This document shows positions 55,333 to 64,000 of a stretch of DNA of 64,000 nucleotides, in pieces (the stretch's first letter is position 1; each line of letters opens with the position of its first letter). The translations under genes were made by a program, and so were the position numbers. Below the pieces are notes generated by a model. It worked only from the letters and a program-made list of their open reading frames with translations, made no database searches and was not told the DNA's origin. This stretch comes from Hygrophila difformis (lineage: Eukaryota; Streptophyta; Magnoliopsida; Lamiales; Acanthaceae): assembly GCA_030278955.1 (NCBI GenBank), contig JAOANR010000014.1, positions 17,176,068-17,240,067 of the forward strand, given 5' to 3'.

Positions 55333-57147
55333 CTAGGCAGGACTAAGGTACAGTTATAACTAGGGGATATTTCCTAAATTTATATCCTTATAGAAAAATA
55401 TTCCAAGGTCCTATCATTTTTAATTCTCTTCAAACCGCCTCAGGTGTCTATCCTTGATATCCTCTTTCAGCCTTTTATGTTAAATCCTTCACGTTACTGG
55501 TACCATCTTTTCATTATTATCGAATTTTAATTCGTCATGAACCTAAATAATTTCTTTTCCTATGGTCCTCAGTCATTAACGCCCGTCGGTCCATTGTTAT
55601 TCTTGTGTCGCCTCCCTTAGCGGAATGTACTAACCGCATTGTGTTTTACTATGTCATTTAATTATTCGTTGATTACTCACTTCTATTTCACCCTAAAGGG
55701 TTCAATGACTTAGTTAATCTTTCGGGCGTACTCTCAATCCTTAATAAATCCCACTTTTCTTGTTGGTACGATGTCGCTCTTAGGAAAAATCTATTTATTC
55801 GTGACGAAACACTTTGTCAATCTTGTTTTATATTTGGTTCAACAATTATTTATTATGCCTGAGGTGTTCTCAAATCCAAAAATACTGCGGTGAATTCTTC
55901 AAGCTCGATCTAATGAATTTTCTTTAATCCTTAGGATATCCCACTCAACTTGTTTTTCATATTACGCATGTCCTTTAGTCGGTTACCTACGAGAATTTTC
56001 CAATTATTATCATGCTCCTATATTACCTAGAGGTTACCCATGTCTCTTTTTAAATTACTCATCCAAGGGTATGTCCATTTGAATTAGGTGTTCTTGTCGA
56101 TATTTCTAAATGATTTTATGTGTTGGTTAAACATAGGTTGGTCCATTTTTCTTTCGACGCTTTCTCTACCGGGATATGCTAGCGACTACGTGATTTTATT
56201 CTTTTCATAGGAGGATAAAAATAGACATCTCATTTACCCGCTTCTTAATTTCTCGTATCCCATACTTCTCCAAAAGGGTATTCGGGGTAAGTCTTGGACA
56301 AAAAAATTCATTGGTTACACTATTTTATTAAGACTTACGATAACTCGGTTAAACTGATGGGTTTCCTTTGAGTACCTTATCAATCCTTAATAAGTCCCGC
56401 TCTTCTTGTTCGTAAGGTGTCGCTATTAGGTAAAATTTATTTTTTTGAACTATGTGGTCATTCTTGTATGGTATTTGATCCTTTAATTATTCATCATACT
56501 TGGAGTATTCTCCAATCTTAAAAGTAGTGTGGTGAGTTCCTCCTGTTCAATCCTAAGTAAAATTCAAATCACTTGGAAAAATCCAACTCGGTTCATCCTT
56601 AATCCGGAAATAATTATGTATAAAGTTAACTACTAATCGTCGTTAGTCGTACCCATGAGAATCTTTTAATTATTTCCAAGTTTCCATCACTTTGAAATTC
56701 CCAAATGTTAGTCAAACATTCTTTATGCATACCCGACCAAGGGTTACACGAAAGTGGTATAGGTTCAAATGTTTGGTCTATAAAATTTTATAATAAATAT
56801 CCTTCTTACCATGTCTTCTTGCTAGTTCTCATTTTTAATAAGTCATCTTTAATTGATATTCATTATTTTCGAATGACAATAATTTTAACGAAGAATTTCC
56901 TTGCTTGGTGGGTTATCACCTTGATAACTTACATTTTCCACTAAGATTTATCCACCATATTTTGGTAATTATGAATCTTATATTTTATTGGGTATGCAAT
57001 CTTTCGTCCTTGATTATAAACTTCGTCCTTGGCGATCCATAATATTTAATCCATCGTATTATATTTCCTTGTATATTTTTATTTTATTTTATTTTTATTT
57101 TATTTTATTTTTTTATTTATTTATTTTTTTTTTGTTGTCGTCAATAC

Positions 57148-57186
<39 letters not shown>

Positions 57187-57943
57187 GATTATTATTATTT
57201 GTGAAGGAGAATCCTTTTACATAGCATATTTGGGAAAATAATTTCTAATGACTCCATCGAGCCTTACTTAGCATATTATTTTAATCAAGAATTGGGTTCC
57301 AAGTCTTTAAACCTAAAGGGATAGACTTTAATGACTTAAGTTGATCCTTTAAGTGGTCATTGACAAATTGCTCCCTCAAGAATATTCTTGATAAATATTC
57401 AATTTCCCTTGCCAATTTGGCATATGAATTTGGGGAAAATTCGTAAATATTTTATTGAACTCGTGGTGAGTTTAAAAATTTCTTTGGTGCCCTTACATGA
57501 CACTCGCGTCTTATCTTTAAGACCATATATAATTTAGGAAAAGCTTATTCTTGGTCATCCGTGTGATTATCGTAGCTATCATATAAATCGTGTTCTCACA
57601 ATCCTAAGGCATAACCTTAATTTAGTCCATAATTACCCCGAAGGCAAAGCATAATAGTAGAAGTTCAGTCATATATCCGAAACTGAAAATGGCTCAAGGC
57701 CGGTTCGATACAACGCCGTGATTCGGTAGATCTACTGTTGGGGTAAACGTCCCCGAGATCTTACCGATGATAAAAGTAGAACTAAGTGCAAATACCGTCA
57801 TCTAGTGTAGGCATCGTCTACATAATAGGTCCTAAATAAAGCGACTAGGTTCTGGGAACTAGACACTAAGGAAATGTGATACGTGAAGGTAGCTAGAGAT
57901 GGGTGGAAGACGGCTCATGACGGAAATGATCGAGTCCCTCATC
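55333..57943 (-). other. Noncoding internal domain of element B
   Basis: AT-rich and without gag or pol. It contains diverged direct repeats about 650 bp apart (an AATCCTTAATAA...TTCTTGTTGGTA motif near 55735 and again near 56385), and similar units occur in element C. A TTTTA-rich stretch (57060-57130) and a (TTA)n microsatellite (about 57146-57198) lie in the middle. Confidence 0.7.
57146..57198. repeat. (TTA)n microsatellite
   Basis: About 17 nearly perfect TTA/ATT units with one interruption (ATGATT). Confidence 0.9.
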
Positions 57944-58390
57944 CTACTCGTCGGAACCCTCGTGGTCTGACTCCTCTTGCGCGGGTTCCCCAGCTGCTGC
58001 TGCACTGGTGGACGCGGGCGCGTTCTCCATAGTAGTGTACTTATGGATACGGTCTAGTATGTCCGTGCGCATCCACCCCTCGGGTCCCCACTCAGTCCTA
58101 AGATGGTGAAGCTCCTTGAAGAGCGAGATGGTGTGTGTCTCCAGCGCAGCGATCCGCTGTCGCTGTCTCGCAATCTCGCCATCCTGTCGCTGAGCGACAG
58201 CCTCGAGGTAGTCCTGCATTAGCACCTTCAGGCGCAACTCGGTCTCCGCCTGAGCTTCCACCTCTTTCAGCCTTGCCCTCAATTGGGCTTTCTTGGACTC
58301 AAGGCCGTGGACTTCGCGCTCAAGCCTGGCCACGTCCCTAGTCAAGTGGGCCACAGTGTCACTAAGTGCCGAAAGTGCCGGGTCCGACAT
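57944..58390 (-). CDS. Coiled-coil ORF of element B, function unknown
   Basis: 148 residues starting MSDPALSALSDT; an in-frame Met 21 codons upstream is possible. Most of the protein (about residues 10-100) is a charged heptad coiled coil (LTRDVARLEREVHGLESKKA, IAALETHTISLFKELHHL). The last 30 residues are Ala/Glu/Asp-rich (ASTSAAAAGEP, ESDHEGSDE). It lies about 460 bp inside the primer site, where gag would normally begin. It is markedly GC-richer than the surrounding element, suggesting coding constraint or capture. No zinc knuckle or capsid motif is visible. It may be a remnant or replacement of gag's N-terminal region, a captured host fragment, or an accessory protein. I do not recognise the family. 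Confidence 0.6.
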   Translation of the reverse strand: MSDPALSALSDTVAHLTRDVARLEREVHGLESKKAQLRARLKEVEAQAETELRLKVLMQDYLEAVAQRQDGEIARQRQRIAALETHTISLFKELHHLRTEWGPEGWMRTDILDRIHKYTTMENAPASTSAAAAGEPAQEESDHEGSDE

Positions 58391-58852
58391 CTGGGAAAAT
58401 CCCTTGTCAGAATAACTTATATCAACCAAAATTCTGCTCGTGCCTATATGCATAATGTGTGTGTGTTCCCATCCCCAAATATAACTTTATAACTTTTAAA
58501 ACACTTGGCATAGTCTTTTCAAAAATTATTTTCGTGCAAAAATTGCAATAATTTAAATGCACTACTTTCTTGGGAAAAATGCTTCAAAAATAATTTTCTC
58601 CGTGCACAAATTTAAAAAAAAAATTTTAAATGCACTACTAGCATAGCAATCATGCTTTAAAAATAATCCCTAATGTGCAAAAATTTAAGTAATTTAAATG
58701 CACATTTTTCCATCGCAAAAATACTTCCAATGCTTTTAGTGTAAAAATTTAATAATTTTGAATACACTACTTGCATAGCCATAGAACTTTAAAAATAATT
58801 TTTGGTGCATAAATTTTAAATAATTTAAATGCACAAATTCTAAGAGCAAAAT

Positions 58853-58864
58853 GCTCTGATACCA
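58853..58864 (-). promoter_or_regulatory. Primer-binding site of element B, tRNA-iMet
   Basis: Minus strand TGGTATCAGAGC, three bases inside the right LTR edge at 58868. Confidence 0.92.
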
Positions 58865-58867
58865 AAC

Positions 58868-61800
58868 TGTAACACCCCCATTTTCCCTAAGGATGCAGCG
58901 GAAGAAAAGTGCGGGAACAATGGGTGGGGTGCTACCGCCACGTATCCCGGACCGCCCGAAATACGCTAAGGCTAAAAATAATGGGTGCAGAACATCAGAG
59001 TTTAATGCATATGCTAACCACTTCCCGGGCAAGTTAGCATATACTCTGCACAAAAGCTTATAATACCGTAACAAGTATAAAATAAGCTTAATAGAAATGT
59101 TTGGTATAGCGTAACCAAACGGAGGAACGCATTCCTCAAAGGAGCTCAATAATAGGAATGGAATAAATCCATGGAAATTTTTATTTTAAAAGAGGTTGTA
59201 ACTCGCATTTCAAAAATATTATAATAAGGGGTTGTCTATCTCGTATTTCAAAAATAGCACTGCTTAACGCAAAAATGCATTGTTTAAACAGTAGGGCACA
59301 ACGTTTGCATAAACGGGATAAAACCCAAATATTTATTCACGCATGATAAATAATTTCCCATGCTTTATAAAAATTATATTTGCCTCATAAAAATGATCTA
59401 TGCTCGATACATAATTTTCAAGGCTTCATAAAAATTGTCTTTACCTTATAAAAATTTATCTATGCCAAGAAATAAGTTCTATCCCCAAAGGGGATTTTAA
59501 AAAAAAATATTCATTCTTATAAATATTACCCCGTACCGTGCCCGTGCAAAATATGCTGTAACGAACCTTGCAGATCTGAAACCTGAAAGGAAATGGTGAC
59601 AAGTGTAGAGTCAGCGAAGACAATCGCTGAGTAAGTAGAAGTTTACTCCCGGAGGAGGTAGGGTAGCAGAAATAATTTAAAGACAACAGTTTTGGTAATG
59701 GTATGCTAAAAACGAGAATAATTTATACATACACGAAACATTATTCTATATCCCGGGAACAGATAATATAACAGTATGCGTTACCGAGATGTGAGTATCT
59801 CAGCCACCGTGTGTGGGGTTCCGCTCTAGGGCTCTAGTCCCACTCGAAGGTGGGGTCCCTGTTTTTGTCGGACTCTAGTCCCACATGCACTCAAGGGTGT
59901 GGGGGAGGTAAGAAATTTCCTCAAACCCACTATGAGAAAAGACCGATGACGCCGAGCTGTGAGTCCCAATAGTCCCCGTGTGGCGATTAAGTGCACAACA
60001 GCGTGGGAGTTGGGCAGCTGCGACCCATGGCACCTCGCTCATCCCCGTAACAATGAGCTCAAAAATCCGTAGGATTTTGTGAATAGTTGCGAACATCATA
60101 AAGCACAGTAAAATGGCATACCAATAATCCAAAAACAGTAGGGAGCTATAAGCATAAATTTAAAATAATAAAGCGGTAGTAAAAATTATGCTTAAGCTAA
60201 AATAAATTTGGGCTTTACTCCAAAGAGTAAAAATCTACTTACTGTCACCGAAGATGGAATGGGGATGACACACGCACAGGCTACGAGCAGATAATCCTTT
60301 ACAGCTACGTGACTAAGAAAAATACTCTAATGTTAATTTATGTGCTATAATGGCTCTTTAACTAAAATAATAATAATAACTAAAATTTTTCCAACGTACT
60401 AAATCTTACCCGAATACTCCTACTAGACTGATTTGCTAATGATAACCCGGTGGAACTAAGAAACACCAACAACAAACAAAATGCATAGAATAATTGAATA
60501 CCGGAGGAAGGCAATACCAAGATAGAAAAAGGGAGAAGAAATGGAGGGTGTGGGCGTGTGGGAAAGGGGCAGGGATGGGGGATTTTATAGGCAAGAGTAC
60601 AGCATGGTTTTATCCGGACAAAAATGCCTCTCCATTGTTCACCCCTTTAAACCCACATGTATCCACTTATTCCAATCAATCCCCATCTAATCATTCCTTT
60701 CTACACGCCACCCCTCCTCATTTCCTTCAGATTTTTCCCATCTCTCTTCTCCTCCCCCCTTTTACCCGCCGCCCACATCCCCTTCTCCTTCCTCTTCTCT
60801 ATTTTCTCTTTTTTTTTTTTTTTGTTCTTATCTTGGTTTTCTATTTTGTTGGGGGATTCGACGAGGAAGGGGCTGGTGGCGTTGGGTGGTGATGATGGCC
60901 GATTTGAGAGTTGGAGGCGGCGGTGATGGTAGGGGAAGAAGGACGAAAATGGTGGTTGTTGGAGTGAGATTTGGGAGATGGTGGTCCGCCGGTGGTGGTG
61001 GTGAAATGAAGACGGCGATAGGCAAGCGGCGGCGGCGACTGCCGTGAGCGGCGGCGACGGGGTTTGACTCCAGCGGCGTTCCCCCTCCGCCCTTCTCTGT
61101 CCCTGTCGCGTCTCTTCTCTGTCTCCTTTTTTTTTTCTTTATTTGTTTGTTGGTTTTGTTGATTTGATGATGGAGGTTTTGTGGTGGTGGTGGAAGAGAG
61201 ATGGTGGTGGGGCTGCTGCGGTTTGGGAAGGAGATGGCAGGGGTGGTGGCGAAATGAGGGCGGATGTGGTGGAGCAGGGGCGGCGGAGGCCGCGGTGGTG
61301 GTGGCAAACGGCGGCAGGGGCTACGGGTTGTGCAGTTTCCGAAAAAAATGGAAAAGGGGGAAGATTTGGTGGTGGCCGGAGGTTCGTCGGCGGTGGTGGC
61401 GGCGCCGGAATCCGGCGAGGGCGGCGGCAGCAACCTAGGTTTAGGGTTAGGGTTTGATTGGGTTGGGCTTGCTCCAAATGGGCCTAAGTCAATGGTATTG
61501 GGCTATTGGTACTAGACTTGTTCTAATTAAATGGCCCAATTCCAATACTCCAATCCATTCACTTAATGGACTTAATTGATTTAATTCATCAAAGTTATGG
61601 ACTTAATCAACTAATTAGTTTCAATTATGGACTTAATAATTTTATAACACTTATCTCTTAACATAATAGATTTAATTGATTTAAATTATTTATTAATTGG
61701 CACCGTTAGCCAAATAAATTCAAATTTCCAAATTTCCCAAGTCGGGACAATTGCTAGTCAAAGTTGGACAATTTATCAATTCCCAACAATGAAATGATCA

Positions 61801-62970
61801 TCTATTTTAATATAATTTGTATGGACTTAATCTTATAATCCAATCCACCTTTAATGTTATTTACTTCAATACTTACGAATAATTCGAAACTCTATTTTCT
61901 CCAATTTGGGACAATCGCAATTTAACGGCCGGACAATTCCTAATAATTTTAGTGTTTTAATTTAATTACACGGACCTAATTTTATAGCTTAACTCATAAA
62001 TTGTGTTATTCAATAGATTAGTTCATCTATTAATATATCACCTTTAGTGAAATGACTCACCACTTCGAATTCCTTAATCCGGATAATTAATCGTTAAATG
62101 GGTCGCTAGATAATTTATTCAATTGGTCAAGTATTAATATTAATGATTAATTTGTAATATAATTTGAGTCCAATTTCATTTAGTATAACATTAACTCAAA
62201 AATTCCTAACGTTTGCCCATTACGCGAGTTTAGGATTTAAATTATCATTTGTCATGAACTTAATTAATACTTCCTAAATTTAATATTTAATCTTACTAAC
62301 GTAATATGGTTGATTGGATTAATGGATTTAATTTACCTAGTAGTGGATTTCCTTGTCACAATAATCAAGTGTATTATTATTTAATTCGATTACTTATAAA
62401 CAAATCAATGGGTTTAACTCACTTAGTAATGAGTTTCCGTAGACAACTTGGTCGAGGTCTTGGGAGATAATAATTAAACATTTCGCTAATTAAAATTTGG
62501 TTTGTCCTCAAGTTCCACAATTTAATTGGCTAAATATTTTATTCCGTCCGTGATTATTTATTTCGTCACTTACTCATGTCCAATAACATTTATTTCGAGT
62601 CCAATAGTTCATAAGCTCGTCTACTTTGGCCATTCAATTATATTTCTATCCGGTACCCTCGTCGGATAATTTGGTTTAACTTAATTTGCCTTTGGCAATG
62701 TTTAATCCAGCTCATATACATAAACTGGGGAACTTAATTAAATTTTTGATAATTTATAAATTAATACTTATACGCTAATTTAATAGTTTCATACTTAAAA
62801 GTTTTTAACTCCTAAAATTTAATTCTCAGCTAAGATTGATTTGAATAAATTCGCACTTTAAAAGTAAATATCTTTTCCCTTCATGTTCTAAAGATTTTAT
62901 TTATGAGAAATTTTGAATATTTATTTATTAAAATTTAAATTTCTATTAAAAGTTTTTACGGAGTGTTATA
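58868..62970 (-). repeat. 5' LTR of element B (right copy)
   Basis: 4,103 bp and nearly identical to 51188-55293. Differences noticed include a shorter poly(T) run near 60810, GCAGTTTCC versus GCGGTTTCC near 61334, and GGCGCCGG versus GGCCGCGG near 61403. Termini and target duplication are intact. As the upstream LTR it would promote leftward transcription. Confidence 0.92.
60828..61477 (-). other. GC-rich leader-like block in the right B LTR
   Basis: Copy of the block at 53082-53800, including the minus-strand telomere-like motif at about 61439-61456. Low-complexity open frames only. Confidence 0.45.
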
Positions 62971-63300
62971 GTCTTACTCATAGTTAAATAACTTTTCGAA
63001 CTCATTTCCGATGATCTATATTTAAATGTAACTAATTATTTTAAATTCCGACTAAATAGTCGTAACTAATTATATGGATTTAAATAACTCGTACTATAAC
63101 TCGATACTTATAAATTAATTTAATGGTTCCGTAAAAGTTTTCAATTCCTTAAAAGTAATCTACTAAGATTGACCCAATTAAATTCACGCTTCAAAAATAT
63201 CATTTTTTTTTATTCCTCAAAAATTTTAATTTATGAAAATTTTTGAATATCTATTTATTAAAATTTAAATTTCTATTTAATAATTTTATGGGGTGTTATA

Positions 63301-64000
63301 GTCTACCCTCCTTAAAATAAGGCTTCGCCCTCGAAGCCTCTCGGCAAATCCTAAAGTAATTCACAATTAGATATATATCTGCTAAAATTATATTTTATAG
63401 AAACCCTTTTATCATGTTATCTATTAATTATAATTTCCTTCCGTCGGCCTCGGACATTTATCCTTGATACCTTCTTAATCTCTTTTAGAATATATTCTTG
63501 TTGCGAGAATCGTCCAATTTAATTCCGTTGATGTTCCTAAATGATTTAGTATGTTGGTCAAATATGGGTTGGTTCATTTTTCTTTCGACGTTTTCATTGC
63601 CGGAGTATGCTAGCGGCTTCATGCTTCATTCCTTTCTTAGAAAGATAAAAATAGTCTATCTCATATTACTCGTTCCTTAATTACTTGTATCTTATTACTT
63701 CTCAAAAAGCATTTGGGATAAGTTTTGGACAAAAGTTTCGTTGGTTATGCTTATTTTATTTAGGGCTTCCAATAACCTAGTTAAATTGATAGGCTTCCTT
63801 GGAGTACATCATCAATCCTTAACAAAGCCCACTCTTCTTGTTCGTAAGGTGTTGCCCTTAGGAAAATTTATTTATTACCTATGAACTATGTGGTCACTCT
63901 TGTTTGGTATTTGATCCTTTATTCATTATACTTGGAGTGTTTTCTAATTTCAAAAGTAGTGCGGTGTGTTCCTCAGGCTCAACCCGAGGTAGATAAAATT
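63301..64000 (-). mobile_element. Second internal region adjoining the C LTR (continues past the window)
   Basis: Begins with the PPT (minus strand of GTCTACCCTCCTTAAAA) and the 8-bp/4-nt hairpin at 63320-63339, so for this internal region the C LTR is the 3' LTR. From 63766 it appears identical to 44670-44904. The rest of this copy lies beyond 64000. Confidence 0.8.

Larger units (their letters stand above)
51183..62975 (-). mobile_element. Non-autonomous LTR retrotransposon B (LARD type), inserted in the C LTR
   Basis: Element 51188-62970 (11,783 bp) with perfect target duplication GTCTT at 51183-51187 and 62971-62975. LTRs of 4,106 and 4,103 bp differ at only a handful of positions by eye. 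The internal domain of 3.57 kb lacks gag and pol. Those proportions match large retrotransposon derivatives. The primer site is tRNA-iMet and a PPT is present, so it could be mobilised by an autonomous relative; shared PPT hairpin and LTR hairpin suggest a Tekay-like source. Its only plausible coding sequence is the ORF at 57944-58390. Confidence 0.9.
47126..63300 (-). repeat. LTR of element C, split by nested element B
   Basis: Runs 47126-51187 and resumes at 62976-63300; removing B leaves an LTR of about 4.4 kb. Left edge TGTAACACCCCCATTTTCCC; right edge GGGTGTTATA. It is homologous to but clearly diverged from the B LTRs. It has a PBS on its left and a PPT (63301 on) on its right, so it is shared by two internal regions. 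A GC-rich block lies at about 49000-49480, with a TATATAAA box on the minus strand at about 49482-49492. Confidence 0.8.

Noticed and set aside
1..64000. CRISPR arrays, operons, bacterial-type promoters or rRNA genes
   Set aside because: None seen. The spliced genes and retrotransposons show a plant nuclear genome.

Overview
The window is nuclear DNA of a flowering plant, probably a eudicot. It is AT-rich, its genes carry GT-AG introns, and most of its length is transposable elements. Two gene families look like ordinary host genes: a WEB-family (DUF827) coiled-coil gene at 23595-25882, and a tandem pair of secreted saposin-B genes at 28068-31870 and 33739-35276. From memory, WEB and saposin-B genes are also neighbours in Arabidopsis (At3g51720/At3g51730), so this may be a conserved block. 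No database was available to name the species.

Left part (1-23350). A nearly full-length L1-type LINE lies on the minus strand (about 1464-7925), with ORF1, an endonuclease and an RT-RNase H, broken by frameshifts. Next is a long-TIR DNA element (8335-9390) holding a 5'-truncated LINE with a perfect 13-bp target duplication. Then comes a complete minus-strand Ty3/gypsy chromovirus (Tekay/Del type, 9481-20360), with target duplication ATAAA, a tRNA-iMet primer site, a PPT, gag, and pol with a chromodomain. 20366-23350 is a bed of Stowaway-like MITEs, some nested in others.

Middle (23350-36200). The WEB gene is followed by the saposin pair. The first saposin copy has a 2.4-kb first intron carrying a tRNA-derived SINE and a Harbinger-like element; the second copy is compact. 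The duplicated unit also carried along a LINE RNase H remnant downstream of each copy.

MULE (about 36393-44669). A Mutator-like element carries three genes: a seven-exon Ulp1-like protease gene (+), a small GRF zinc-finger membrane protein gene (-), and a MURA transposase gene (-) whose 5' part is cut off at 44670.

Right part (44670-64000). These are large non-autonomous LTR elements of LARD type. Element C has one LTR flanked by internal sequence on both sides (PBS on its left, PPT on its right). This implies a tandem, LTR-sharing array with a period near 19.1 kb, supported by a 235-bp repeat that looks identical. Inside the C LTR sits element B (51188-62970), with 4.1-kb LTRs that are almost identical, perfect target duplication GTCTT, and unusual TA...CA LTR ends. 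B has no gag or pol. Its only credible coding sequence is a 148-residue coiled-coil ORF just downstream of the primer site, which C has lost.

The strongest leads are the gene-carrying LARD, the three-gene MULE, and a covarying 8-bp stem/4-nt loop beside the PPT of all three LTR families.
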